From Rheum nobile (taxonomy: Eukaryota > Streptophyta > Magnoliopsida > Caryophyllales > Polygonaceae): a stretch of DNA of 64,000 nucleotides. The notes under the pieces are model-generated. The model was not told the DNA's origin and ran no database searches. It saw only the letters and a program-made list of their open reading frames with translations. Positions within the stretch are counted from its first letter, which is position 1; each line of letters starts with the position of its first letter. Positions 1 through 10,871 of this stretch are shown here, in pieces. The position numbers were made by a program, and so were the translations under genes. The DNA lies in assembly GCA_027886185.1 (NCBI GenBank), contig WOAB01000127.1:310001-374000 (forward strand). The letters run 5' to 3'.

Positions 1-246
1 CATAATATGATCGTAGAAGATGAACGAGATTCTTACAACCATCATGGATACAAAATCCCACAATTCGATGAAGGAGTAAGTGGAGAGACTGCATCGGTGG
101 ATAACCAGGATTGGAGCAACGATAGACCAGAGATTATTTACAATCCAGTTATTATAAGGAGGGCTCAAATTCGGGATAGAACTATACATCACAAGCTGAA
201 GGAAGATTTGAAGAAACACATTTGGGACCTTCATGGCAATAATTAG
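1..246 (+). CDS. PIF/Harbinger-type transposase, C-terminal end (partial)
   Basis: This is the last ~82 codons of a DDE-type Harbinger transposase; the rest lies left of the window. The frame opens with HNMIVEDERD and ends with RDRTIHHKLKEDLKKHIW before a TAG stop. An HNMIVEDE-like block followed by a 'HxxLxxDLxxHIW' tail is how I remember the C-terminus of plant Harbinger/ALP1-like nucleases. The catalytic DDE residues are not in this piece, so activity cannot be judged. The matching terminal inverted repeat downstream (about 600-711) argues for a transposon gene rather than a domesticated host gene. The visible reading frame is open. Confidence 0.8.
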   Translation, partial: HNMIVEDERDSYNHHGYKIPQFDEGVSGETASVDNQDWSNDRPEIIYNPVIIRRAQIRDRTIHHKLKEDLKKHIWDLHGNN

Positions 247-711
247 ATTGTTTCGTTGTTATGTGTTGTTTTTAATTATTAAGTCGTGTATCGTGTGATG
301 TTTGACGTTAAATTCCGTCATTTGCTTTAGTTCATGTTGTTTTGTTTTTTTAAATTTATGCATCGCTTTTATTGATTTTAAGATCAATGTATGTTTGTCT
401 TAATTTTAAATAAATAATATAATTAAATAATTAAACTAAAATAACATTAATAAATTTAATGTATGATTTTTTTTAAATATTATTTTTTAGTTTAATATAT
501 AATGAGGGGTATAATTATAATTTAATGTAATAAAGGGTATATTGGTAATTTAATATAAACAAAAGGATATAATTGTAATTTAAACTAAATATAAAATCCC
601 CTCCTAAAAGCCCCCAATAAAAGCCCCCAATACACCATGGGTCTTTTACCAAATAATTCCCCCAAAACCCCCCTAAAAAACCCTCTCTAAAAGACTCCAT
701 TAAACATGCTC
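1..711 (+). mobile_element. PIF/Harbinger DNA transposon, 3' part
   Basis: After the transposase stop comes about 350 bp of AT-rich 3' sequence, then a CCCC-rich stretch (596-690). The end, read inward on the minus strand, is GAGCATGTTTAATGGAGTC. A GAGCAT start is common for Harbinger and Tourist termini. TTA follows directly at 712-714, the expected 3-bp target duplication, but the left end is outside the window so the pair cannot be confirmed. Confidence 0.6.
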
Positions 712-739
712 TTATGGACCATGAAGGGAATTCACAAAA

Positions 740-1300
740 AAAAAAAAGGGTAAAGTTCTTAATATTGTCATATCATTAGAATGTAAGTTCATTTCACATT
801 GGAACTATGAGGATATCAAGTCTTAATATGTATGAGATTTGTGGCTTACTTCATCTATTGTCAATTGGCTTTAGTTTGGTATATATCTCATTGGGCTCAT
901 ATGATGAACTTTTGCGGGTGCTCTCTTATAGACATTATCCTACATTTATATACATCGATCTTTAACATGGTACTAGAGCATATTCAGTCTTGAATTTGTT
1001 CCTTAATTGTGTGTTTGGGTTGGGTTTAGCCATATGCTACTTGCCCAATGCTTGGGCTAACCATAAAATAGATTGAGATACTAGACCCATTTTCTAAATG
1101 TTAACATGGTCATGATAGTTATATTTGTGGGGGCGTGTAGGAATAGAAAGTCTATCCCACATTAGAAGTGCGACAATATCAAAACCTATTATATAAGGCT
1201 AGTGATTGGGTTACTCTACCTATTGCCAATTGATTTTAGCTAGGTTGAAATTACATTGGATTGTCACGTATGTGAGTTCAACACTCGTATTTAACGGCAC
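740..1300 (+). mobile_element. TRIM-like miniature LTR element (degraded)
   Basis: Two related stretches (about 777-967 and 1136-1290) share 'cccacatt(g/a)gaa', a cue reading 'cta(t/c)tg(t/c)caattg', and similar spacing. The first ends in CA at 966-967 and is followed at 968-979 by TGGTACTAGAGC, a near match to the plant initiator-Met primer binding site TGGTATCAGAGC. A purine tract (GTGGGGGCG, about 1127-1135) precedes TG at 1136. That leaves an internal region of only ~170 bp with no coding capacity, as in TRIM elements. The ends are too decayed to fix a target duplication. Confidence 0.45.
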
Positions 1301-1721
1301 ACCGGATTTTAACGAGAAATATATTGAATATGTTGTTCAATATGTGGTTAAAGTGCATGCCCAAAATTATAGTCATTTTATTTCAATCTTTCCATACATA
1401 ACCAAAAAGTGGAAAAGATTTTTCAAAATTATCGAGATTCAAACATGATAAATCCCACCAAAGCCCAATACTGCAAAGAAAATTAAGTGAATTACTCTAA
1501 ATACAAAGTATAGAAAAGTGTATATAACTCTTCCACCATGGCCTACTCCTAACCTAGAATAGCGAGGTGGAGAAGTAAAATTAATCATTGTTCATATGTC
1601 AGCTTTTCTAATAGGAAATGTGGGATAAATGTAGGTTTACACCTTTTGTAAAAAAAAATAGTACACTCCATTATTTTTTAATTAGAAAGGCTGTCCTAAA
1701 TCAAATACAAGTGGGGGAGTA
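1301..1721. other. unassigned AT-rich interval
   Basis: I see no gene here. The right edge (about 1710-1721) is a purine tract, GTGGGGGAGTA, of the type found just upstream of a 3' LTR. It abuts the TGATGA start of the next LTR-like segment. Confidence 0.5.
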
Positions 1722-2450
1722 TGATGAAGAATAACTTGAATTCCTTCTAGAACGAAGCCCAAGACCACCGAGAAAGAGAATCAAGATGAAGTATTTTCAT
1801 AACTTTGAAGATCTCGTCAAAACCCGGATAATGCTCGGTAAAACGACATTAACGTTGGCTACAAAATCGATCTCAAGCTCATTCAATAAGAGTTGGAAAG
1901 ATGACTCGATGATCTACAACTCTCTAGTTTACGACGAGTTTAAATTCCAATAGGAAGATGATAAAAAAATAGCGATTACATGTATATGTATACCTCCGTA
2001 TGTTAGTATGCACGGTCCTTGCACACCCCACTGTTTCACGACCAACTCCATGCACTTTCATTAGCATGGAACGTGTGCCTAACGAACTCCTCCGTGCTCG
2101 ATGTTATTTTGGGGTTTTGTTTCTGAACTATTATTTACACGTTTTAGGGTTTTTGTTAGCTTATTTTTCAAGTTATTGTGTAAGCCTTTGTTTTTCTATT
2201 TAATTACTTTCATTCATTCAATAAAATTAGATTTGAAGACTCCTTGTCATAGGTTTCAGGTTTTTTTATCCCCAAAGCGCTTTTCTTGTGTTCTTACTTC
2301 TTATAACTGATTTGATTATTCCATCATTGAGTTCTTGTTCGAGTTTGAAAAACAAAAGGAAATTTCAATCTTGACTTATAGACGGGACCTAAAATCAACG
2401 TTGGAGCGACTTCTATCGGAATTTTGTTTGAGACTTTAGCTCTATTGCAT
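1722..2450 (+). mobile_element. Ty3/gypsy LTR remnant, left of decayed pol
   Basis: The segment starts TGATGAAGAA directly after a purine tract. Two other gypsy remnants here show the same arrangement (4215 and 13545: purine-rich tract, then TGATGA). It holds LTR-like AT-rich sequence with a 'ttttagggttttt' motif also seen near 4720 and 15320. Its right end passes straight into RNase H coding sequence, so the leader, gag, protease and most of RT are missing. The boundary with pol is approximate. Confidence 0.45.
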
Positions 2451-2462
2451 CACTCCTAACCA

Positions 2463-4185
2463 AGCTCACCAAGAAGACGTCGCCTTTTGTTTTTAAGCAG
2501 ACCCACGAGGATGCTTTTTGTTCCCTTAAAGACAGCCTCTGCCATACCCCATTGCTTCAACTTCCTTTTTTTACCAAGACCTTTAAGGTGGACCGCGACA
2601 CGTCTGAGATTGGGATTGGAGGTTTCCTCATCCAAGAGGGGTGACCCATTACTTACTTCAGTGAGAATCTCAGTGGTGCCGAGTTGAATTACCCCACTTA
2701 TGATAAAGAGCTCTATGCTCTTATTCGGGTATTAAAGACTTGGTAACATTACCTTTGGCCCAAAGAGTTCGTCATCCACTCAGACCACGAGGCGTTGAAG
2801 TACTTCAAGGGCCAAAGCAGGCGTAGCAGGCGCCACACCAGATGGGTAGAGTAACTAGAGTTCATAGAGACGTTTCGCTATGTCGTTAAAGATAAGAAGG
2901 GAAATGAGAATACGATAACCGATGCCCTTTCTCGTAGGTCTTTCCTCTAAATTAGTGAGATGCTGGGTTACTTGGTTTTGCATTGATTAAGTAACTTTAT
3001 GTGCTTGATGTCTTCTTTAAGGACATTTATGATCATTGCTTGACTAAGGGAGCCTTGAACAACTTTTATATACATGATGGCTATTTGTTTAAATTTGGGA
3101 AATTATGCATTCTCAGATCATCTATACGTAGGTTGTTCCGTTATTAGTACATGAAGCCCATGAGGGAGGCCTTGGAGGACATTTTAGGGTTACTAAGACT
3201 TTGCATGCCTTATATGAATATTTCTTTTGGCCTAAGATGAGTAATAATGTGTTGTGTTGTTGCAATTCTTGTATGCCTTGTTTGAAAGCTAAGCCTCGGT
3301 TGAACCCTCATGGATTGTATACTCATCTTCCTATCCCTACAACCCAATTTCGATGGACTTGAACGTGGGATTGCCTCAGACTAAGAAGATGAGGAATTCT
3401 ATCTTTGTTGCCATTGATAGGTTTTCTAAAATGACTCATTTTATTGCCTGTCATAAGACCGATGATGTAATGCATATAGCTGACCTTTTCTCTAGGGAGA
3501 TAGTTAGGTTGCATGTTGTGCCTTGTACTATTATTTCTGACCGAGATGCTAAGTTTATGATTTGTTTTCAGAAGACCTTGTGGTCTAAGTTGGGGACTAA
3601 GCTATTATTCTCTACATCTTGTCATCCTCAACCTGATGGCCAAACATAGGTAACTAATCGGATTTTGGGTACTTTACTTTGTACTATGCTTAAGTCCAAC
3701 CTCCGGAAGTGAGAGGATTGTTTTCCCTTTGTGGAGTTTTCTTGGAACAGGCCAGTTCATTCTACAATGAAAATGACTCCCTTTCAAGGTGTCTATGGAT
3801 TCCATGATGGATCTCACGCACAACCCATGAAGGAGAATGAACATTTTGATGCATCTAAGCGACTGAGTTTGTGAGGCGCTTCATGAGCATACTTGGGTGC
3901 AACTTGAGAGACGTGTTGAGCAATACAAGCGCCAACTAACAAGGGCAAGAAGAAGCTGATTTTTGAAGCCGACAACTTGGTGTGATTGCACTTGATGAAG
4001 AAGTGATAACCAACAAGAGGAAGTCCAAGCTCAATGCTAGAGGAGATAGGCATTTCCGGGTCCTATACCGTATTAGTAACTGTGTTTACTACCTTGAGCT
4101 TCCCGACAATTATGGCGTCTACTCCACATTCAATGTCGATGACCTCTCTCCCTACATTGCCGATGACCTCTCCGATTATTAATCG
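2463..4185 (+). pseudogene. Ty3/gypsy pol remnant: RNase H and integrase
   Basis: Conceptual translation across frames gives a standard order. RNase H lies at 2466-2950, with YFSENLSGAELNYPTYDKEL, IHSDHEALKYFKG and the end ITDALSRR. The HHCC zinc-binding region of integrase follows at about 3150-3300, then the integrase core at 3340-3790 (DLNVGLP and SDRDAKF carry two catalytic Asp). The C-terminal region (3980-4182) reads RGDRHFRVLYRISNCVYYLELPDNYGVYSTFNVDDLSPY when split across codons. Several in-frame stops and frame changes break it. The codon expected to be the third catalytic residue (Glu, after the QPDGQT motif) is TAG at 3646-3648. The upstream RT is absent. It is related to the second gypsy remnant at 7800-8207 and 13229-13544. 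Confidence 0.9.
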
Positions 4186-4214
4186 AGGATGATTCAAGTT
4201 CAAGAAGGGGAGAA

Positions 4215-4940
4215 TGATGACTCCCTCCCAATGATAACTACGAAGGACGTTGAGGACATGATTCGAGTGACCACACAAGGCCCAATCACAAAGGCATGAG
4301 CCAAGATGATCAAGGAGGCTTCGATGGGACTCATCCGACACTTGACCGCCACCAGACGAGTCCCGAATCCTGACTCCCGAGATCCACGACTAGTTTCGTT
4401 GCTTACCCAAGGAGAGGGAACAGACCTTTGCATTAAATGCACAGCCCGTACGAGCCAATATGTGAAGTGCAGGAGAGTGCACGATCTGTGTACCGGTTCA
4501 TGCACCTCATAGCACAAACTGTGCACAATGTTCTGTAAAGAACACCTTTGTGCACCCGCCATTGCACAATATGTGTTGCACTCTGTGCATTCATGTGCAA
4601 GGCCTATGCATAGGGTTCTGTAATACGTTGACCGTCGTGCACTTGCCATGCACGGCCCATGCATAGGAGGAACTTGTTTCGTGTTTTTTTTGGGTTGTAT
4701 TAAACTTTATATTTGTGCTTTTAGCCATTAGGGTTTTATGAACCCTTATTTAAAGCACTTTCTTTTTCATTAGTAGTCAGATTGGAAGACATAATCATCT
4801 AGTTAGGTGCTTATGTATTTCTCATCCCCCATCGTTTGTGATTCTTGTTCATTTGTTTAATTCAAGCATTGATTTTATGTTCTTCATTATTGTCGACTTC
4901 TCAATTGTTCTTGTAGTTCTTTATACTCATCGCAAAAACT
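4215..4940 (+). mobile_element. 3' LTR remnant of the decayed gypsy element
   Basis: A purine tract (AAGAAGGGGAGAA) precedes TGATGACTCC at 4215. The pol reading frame seems to run on into this LTR (a GPITKA block near 4280-4300). It then enters a region rich in TGCAC words (4430-4660) that also occurs in the other gypsy remnant at 15016-15250. The right end is not defined; the estimate rests on the ~730 bp size of the left LTR remnant. Confidence 0.45.
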
Positions 4941-5416
4941 CATAAATTTAGATGTTGTCTCCAAGACATGACTGAAGCATCAATCGCGGTAAAGGACAAG
5001 CAAAAATCAAACAAAACTATAAAAACTATGAACTTGTAAACAAAGAAGTCAATCTAATATAAAGATCAAAAGATAATTGGAAAAAGAAACAAAAATACTA
5101 AATAAGGAAATAAGATAATATGTTTTTAGGTGGATAAGGTTGGAGGAAAAAGATATAACGGATATTTCGTTAGGTAACCCTGAGATTTGACCTAATTCAC
5201 ACGGTGTATAAAAGTTTAACATATTTTGGGTGGTAACTTTGAGTTTTGTATAAATTTCACCCCTAACCAAACCGCGTTAAAATTGACTAAAAAATGTTTA
5301 CTCTATTAATCCAAAAATAAAAATAAAACAAAAGGCACGAACAGTTCGTTCTTGTTGAAAACGATGAACAGTTCACAACCCGCAAAGACTACAAAAAGAT
5401 CAGTTGTCCTCAGAAA

Positions 5417-5660
5417 TTGACAATATCAGTGGCCCTCATCTCTTGGTGGTGCCAGCGGCCCTTCGTTGGTGTTGCTGACGGTGGAGGAAGAGATCTACAG
5501 CCTCATTCTCCTCTGGAGTTGACGACACTGGCGGCTCTAATTCCGGAGAAGATGCTCTTTGTGGGCGATGAGTTGTTCGTCTTGGTAGTACTCCACCGCT
5601 TTCTTCTCTCATAATTTCACCTCTTGAGCCACCATACCAGACTCGTTAAATTATGGCTTC
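5417..5660 (+). other. GC-richer insert in left arm, unassigned
   Basis: Within the AT-rich foldback element, the left arm holds a block of higher GC (tggtggtgccagcggccc and following) with no counterpart in the right arm. It has a 65-codon open frame. It could be a captured piece of host exon, but I do not recognise the protein. Confidence 0.25.
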
Positions 5661-5989
5661 TCGTTCAAAACCAGGGCATGGATTGAAATAAATTATACAT
5701 AATTTAAAATTTTCAACAACTCAATTCAAGAATTGAATAAAATTGATAAACTAAACCATCAATTTATTTAACAAAACTGATTTCGATCAAACTTCTCTAA
5801 CTTGATTATGTTATTGAGAATTAAGAACGAACATTGTTCGTCCACTTCCTTCATAACCAACATTGTTCGTACTTTTTGTATTATTTTATTTTCAATTAAT
5901 TTTTCTTTCATAACAAACATTGTTGGTACCTTTAGTTTGGGTGTAGTTAAACACCCCGTAACTTTTTGTTATTTATACACATTATATGT

Positions 5990-6165
5990 ATGCGAAATGC
6001 GAATATATATACATAAACATATGTATGCGGAACGCGTATGCATATGTATATGGATTAATAAACCATATACTTACGTATGCGCACAGCATATGCATACACA
6101 TATGTATGCGCACTGCGCATGCATACGCATATGTATGTGCACTGCGCATGTATACGCATACACAC
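5990..6165. repeat. array of palindromic ATGCGCACTGCGCAT-like words, left arm
   Basis: Repeated short palindromes such as GTATGCGCACTGCGCATGCATACGC alternate with CATATG words. An inverted counterpart lies at 7290-7470. All-frame reading gives Met-Tyr-Ala-His rich peptides that are a by-product of the repeat, not genes. Confidence 0.7.
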
Positions 6166-6419
6166 TAGTTGAAACTAAACATTAACCGCATGATACGTTA
6201 CGTAAATTGAACGAAATATTTTGGATCGGCGTAAATAATTGAACGAATTTTTTTGAATGTTTGTCTCTAAATTTTTGTATATATACATATTCATCATCTT
6301 TATATATACATACTCATAAACAAACATTATGAACCCTGTTAATAATGATTGTTCCAGATTTTTTTTTCAAATGAGGTAAGTTTACTATGCTTATACTATT
6401 ATACAACTTTAGGACAACA

Positions 6420-7105
6420 AGATTGGTTACTGCTACATATATAAATCTATGAAGATATCTACATATAAATGCACTTATTACAAGTTACAACTTAACATAC
6501 TAAACCTTCATTAAATATACAACATTCTATCAAGCTATCTATACTAAATGTAATCTAAGTAACTAATCATACCATAAAAAAGTATTATAGTATAAGCATT
6601 AGTAAACTTATCTAAAAACATTAATGAAATTTTAAAATGGTCAAGTTAAATATATAACACAATAAACTTTCATTGAATATATAACAATCGATGAAGCTAT
6701 CTATATTATACGTAGAAGTAACTAATATTATCATAAAGTTGTGTAATAGTATAAGTATAGTAAAGTTACCTAAAACATTAATGAAAATTTTAAATGGTCT
6801 TGTTACAAGTTACAACAAATGTATTAAACATTCATTAAATATATAACAATCTATCAAACCATCTATACTATATGTAATCTAAGTGATCTTATTATGAAGT
6901 TGCGTAATAGTATAAGCATTAGTAAATTTACATAAAAACATCAATGAAATTATAAATTTGTCTTCTTACAAGTTATGATATAACATACTAAACAAGCATT
7001 AAATATATAACAAACTATCAAGTTAACTATATTATATGTATAAGTAACTAATCTAATTATAGAGTTTTATAATAATATAAGCATAGTAAACATACCTCAT
7101 TCGAT
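6420..7105. repeat. tandem repeat, ~162-bp period, about four units
   Basis: The word CATT(A/G)AATATA recurs at 6509, 6671, 6833 and 6997, giving spacings of 162, 162 and 164. Each unit also holds 'tatcaagctatctatac', 'agtaactaat' and 'agtataagcat(t)agtaaa'. The array fills the centre of the foldback element and has no coding capacity. Confidence 0.85.
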
Positions 7106-7289
7106 AAAAAAATTTGGAACAATCATTATCAGTAGGGTTCATGATGGATACGTATGATGAAGAATAGAAATTTAGAGAACTTTTGATGATAATGAATGAG
7201 AGAAGATGAGTATGTATATATAGAGAGAACAACGATAAAAAATATTCAAAACTTTGCGTATCTTGCGGTTAACGTTTTAATTTTGAACT

Positions 7290-7470
7290 GGCGCGTATGC
7301 ATGCGCACTGCGCATACATATTCGTACGCATCCGCACTGCGCATACATATGCGTATGCATGCTCAATGTGCACAGATGCGTATTGTTTTGTAATGCATAT
7401 GCACACGCATATGTGTTCCGCATCCGTAAGTATATGTATATGCATGCGCATTCCGCATACATATTGTGGG
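7290..7470. repeat. array of palindromic GCGCAC words, right arm
   Basis: Inverted counterpart of the array at 5990-6165: TATGCATGCGCACTGCGCATACATA and variants. Together the two would form a long stem in single-stranded DNA or RNA. Confidence 0.7.
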
Positions 7471-7711
7471 TATAAATATAAAAATTTAATGGTGCCTTTA
7501 ATATCCCCGTTTTGTTTTGTTTTATTTTCAATTTCTTTTTTTAAATAAAGTTAACATTTCCTGGTTAAGTTTAACGATTTTCTGGTTAACTTTAACGGTT
7601 TGGGTACGAGGAGGATTTTATACAAACCTCAGGGTTACCGTGTGAAATATGTCAAATTTTGGTACACCGCATGAATTACGTCAAACCTCAAGGTTATCAG
7701 GCGAATTATCC

Positions 7712-8207
7712 GAAGGTACTATTTTTTGATGGATGTATATGGAAGATAGAAGGGTGGTGGGGACCTTGTGGTTAGGGAAGTTGGTGGTGGTATTGTGTTC
7801 TTGTGGGAAATTGTTAGATTGCACCTTGCACCATTACTTATATTCGTGATACTGAGTTCTTGAGCTATTTTTGGAAGACCGTATGGTCTAAGTTGGAGGC
7901 AAAACTACTCTTTTCTACATCATCTTATCCCTAAACTGATGGCAAAACTGAGTTAACTAATATAACTTTAGGTGTATTACTTCCTACTATGCTTATGACC
8001 TCAAACATTGGGAAGATTGCTTGCCTTCTATAGTATTTTCTTATAAAAGGTCCATTCATAGTGCAACCAAGATGACACCATTCGAGGTGGTGTATGGCCA
8101 CAATCCCCACACCCGCATGGACTTGACGCCACTGCCTATGAAGGAAAAGGATAACTTTGAGGCTAATGAGTGGACTGAGTTCGTGATGAAGCTCCAAGAT
8201 AGGAGTA
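7712..8207 (+). pseudogene. Ty3/gypsy integrase remnant, left piece
   Basis: From about 7810 the translation follows the gypsy integrase core: a decayed version of the 'IISDRD' region, then 'FWKTVWSKLEAKLLFSTSSYP'. Intact stretches follow (8021-8207): PSIVFSYKRSIHSATKMTP and FEVVYGHNPHTRMDLTPLP, ending in WTEFVMKLQDR. It is interrupted at GAGTA (8203-8207) by the LTR retrotransposon that starts at 8208. It resumes at 13229 with the same GAGTA. The family is the one seen at 2463-4185. 7712-7800 shows nothing recognisable. Confidence 0.85.
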
Positions 8208-8939
8208 TGATGTGACCCTGCCGTCCTTGTCACATCTGCCTTGAGACTCCCCTACAGTTACATCCAGTCCGATCGAGACATTAATTGCTTAGCACGTTTT
8301 ATGAATAATATTTCTATTTTTAGTAGCTGCTATCTCTGGGTGGTTGCCATTTATGTTAAATGGGCCGCCAGAATTAGTAACTAGAGAGTCTGGCCCATTA
8401 GGTCAACTCTCTAGTATAAATACTCTCTTTTGTCTTCATTTTCAAGGACGTCGAAATAGACCTTGTTTTCCAGTCGAGTAATCTCCTACAAACCCGGGCC
8501 GTGACGTCAACAATCCTTGCATTTCTAGTCGAACTATCCTGGCGCATCGATTCCGTTAACGCATTTCTAGTGAATTATCATGGCGCGTTAACTCGGTTAC
8601 TACCTATTCGGTTACTATCCGCAATCCCGAGACAAGAACTAACCCTAGTTCTCGTCTCTCCCCAAACACAAACCCTAGGGCTGCTACCGCCCCCTCCACT
8701 CCTCATTCCGCTGCCCCCTTCGTCGCCACCGCACCACCACCATAACCTCCCTTCCGCCGCACCACCACCAGCCACCGCCGATCACCCCCTAGCCACCGGT
8801 CATCATTCCAACCACCCCACAGTCCATCTTCTCCTTGCTTCCGCCAATCTATCCTTTCCGAAGAGTTGCTTCGCCCTACTACGCGTTCAATCGATCCTTG
8901 ACAGCGAATCGTGGTCTTTCCTCAGACAAGGTCACATCA
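8208..8939 (+). repeat. 5' LTR
   Basis: TGATGTGACC...GGTCACATCA, 732 bp. A likely TATA box (TATAAATA, about 8414-8421) follows 'ctctctag'. Downstream lies a C-rich leader-like region (8630-8830) with CCACC runs. A ~150-codon frame crosses this region in both LTRs but looks like a composition effect. Confidence 0.9.
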
Positions 8940-8941
8940 AC

Positions 8942-8954
8942 TGGCATCAGAGCC
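8942..8954 (+). promoter_or_regulatory. primer binding site (initiator Met tRNA type)
   Basis: TGGCATCAGAGCC lies two bases after the LTR. It differs at one base from the common plant PBS TGGTATCAGAGCC, complementary to the 3' end of initiator tRNA-Met. This placement supports the LTR end at 8939. Confidence 0.85.
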
Positions 8955-10016
8955 TTCGAATCGCGTAAGTCATTCCAACTATTCATTCAATCGCTCATTC
9001 GTTTCCGCAACTCAATTCCTTCATCAACAAAAAAACCCTAGATCTTGTTATAGGACCCAAAAAAAAAAATTCTTTGCATTTAAATCTGAAAAACCAAAAG
9101 AAAACCTTAGGTTTGGTGTTAGATAAGTTCGACCATCATCAAAACCCACAAAAAAAAAATTCGTTTCTGCACAGATCCGAACCCTACTCACCAATTTTCT
9201 GCACTTTCATGTGTTTTTGCTTGGTTTTTTATTGTGTTTATGGTAGATACGCTTGCATATAGGCTTAGATAGTTCGTTTGCATCTTTGTTTGCCTTGTGT
9301 GCGCCAAAAATCTACATCTTCGCAATCCCCTTTCTTCTTCCAACTTGAATCACTGCCCTAGAATTTTTGTTTTTATTTTCACTGCACTGTGCGGCTGTCT
9401 GTGCATTGTTCGGCTGCTGTTTGCTGATTTCCTGTGTTCATATTTGTTGATTTCTGCCCAAGTTTTGTTGTGCTGTTCGTGAACAGCAGTGCACTTGTGT
9501 TTTGGTGTTTGTTCTTCACGGAAGATACTACAAATTGCCCTAGTTTCACAACAACAACAACAAAAAACCGGGGCTGTTTGCTGATTAAAAAATAAATAAA
9601 TTAATCGAGACCACACAAGCCAAAATAAGGCAAGTGCATCTCTTCGCAGTGCAAGAAGGGAGAACCCGGTTTGATCCCGGCACCTTCAACCCCACGTTTC
9701 GCAGTGAATCATTTACCATCTTCTATATCTCTCATTGTCTAGGTTGCATATCTTGGTTGACTGTGTTGTGCTTACTTCTGTGCTTATATCCTTGCATATC
9801 TACTTTTGACATTGTCTTTGCTGAGCATTGCCTTGATTTTGTTGATTGTTGTGTGAATTGCCTTGAGCCTGCTCGTAACCGCCCACACGGCCAGCCAGAT
9901 TAGTTACCCGAGTGATTGCTTGTTGAGTTCGGATCTGCTTACCTATTTGGTGGTTCTCTGTTGTTGTTGTTCTTCTTCTTGATTCTGTGGTTTGCCATTT
10001 CTTGTTGTCAGGTACC
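8955..10016 (+). other. untranslated leader of the retrotransposon
   Basis: About 1 kb between PBS and gag with no frame I can support. T-rich and pyrimidine-rich stretches dominate. A splice-acceptor-like TTGTTGTCAG lies just upstream of the gag ATG. Confidence 0.5.
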
Positions 10017-10814
10017 ATGTCAACATGTGATACAACCCGTGAGACAGGCGCAGAGACTGCTGAACACCAACCGCTCCGAGAGCTGCTTGCTAGAGACAAA
10101 GCAAGAGACGCACAGTTCGCTGAACTCCTGTGTAAATATGATGAGCTCTTAGCCCTGGAAGAGGCGAAGGGTAAAGCCCTGATGCTTCCCTCCCCATCGA
10201 CTCCAGGCCAACTGAAATGCCTCGAGTCACAGGATGTGATCCAGGCGGAAGACCCTGCCGTTGTAGAGGCAGATGCTAACGACGTCGGGGTTGACCCTGC
10301 TGGTGTCTTTACAACCGATGCTGAATACGATGTGGTCGGTACGTCTGCCTACCATGATGATCAGACCTACCACTTTGCCTTGGTCACACGACGCGTTCTG
10401 AGCGTCAAGGAGGGTGACCTGGCTGAGCATAGAGAGAATTTGTTTCATGCTCGAGCGAAGATTCAGAATGCATCGCTGAGCGTGATCATTGATGGGGGTT
10501 CATGCTGCAACATCATCAACGAGAAGGTTGTCCGCCACTTTAACCTTCCGACGACTCCACACCCCACTCCCTATGGTCTATAATGGATTTCAGATGGTTC
10601 AGGTAACAAAGTATCACAACAGTGTCTTCTTTCCTTTTCTATTGGTCCTTATAGCGATACTGTGCTATGTGATGTTACCGCCATGGACGCTACCCACTTG
10701 CTTTTGGGGCGTCCATGGTTATATGATCATCGCGTGCTTCACGACAGGTTTTTGAACACTTACATGTTCAATTACCACGGGAAGCGCGTGACTCTCTTAC
10801 CCATGAGTCCGTAG
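10017..10814 (+). pseudogene. gag N-terminus fused to aspartic protease (deletion derivative)
   Basis: The frame starts at an ATG at 10017 (MSTCDTTRETG) and reads a charged helical gag N-terminus (RELLARDKARDAQFAELLCK). It then passes without the gag core or zinc knuckle into the pre-protease and protease region: LVTRRVLSVKEGD, ENLFHARAKI and VIIDGGSCCNII. DGGS is the active-site loop of plant gypsy proteases. The open frame stops at 10583 (TAA). The next part of the protease domain continues in another frame with GNKVSQQCLLSFSIG, VLCDVTAMDATHLLLGRPWL and NTYMFNYHGKRVTLLPM to about 10814. One frameshift plus an in-frame gag deletion therefore separate this from a working gag-protease. Confidence 0.8.
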
Positions 10815-10871
10815 GAAATTTTACAGGACCAGGCCGAGCGCCAACGCCAGAAGGCTATTGAGGCCGCCAGA

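Larger units (their letters stand above)
5160..7711. mobile_element. foldback-type DNA transposon with long terminal inverted repeats
   Basis: The first ~110 bases (5160-5275) and the last ~110 (7600-7711) are imperfect inverted copies. The left arm starts GGATATTTCG; the right arm, read inward, starts GGATAATTCG. Both continue with AACC(C/T)TGAG(A/G)TTTGAC. A second pair of inverted segments lies further in (6327-6410 against 7050-7145), and a third is made of GCGCAC-rich arrays (5990-6165 against 7290-7470). A 162-bp tandem repeat sits between them. No transposase is visible. The bases flanking the ends do not make a convincing duplication, so the superfamily (Mutator-like or foldback) is unresolved. 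Confidence 0.6.

Noticed and set aside
4200..4664. Minus-strand 154-codon frame
   Set aside because: It is antisense to the gypsy pol end and LTR; the plus-strand frame has family similarity.
5802..6185. Met/Tyr/His/Cys-rich frame of 127 codons
   Set aside because: It is created by palindromic ATGCGCAC/CATATG repeats of the foldback arm.
6420..7105. CRISPR-like or satellite array
   Set aside because: The 162-bp units are contiguous without spacers and lie in a plant foldback transposon; there are too few units for a centromeric satellite.
8501..8968. 155-codon frame in the 5' LTR (and its 150-codon partner at 12029-12481)
   Set aside because: It lies in the LTR leader region, is Pro/His-rich because of CCACC runs, and differs between LTR copies without sign of selection.
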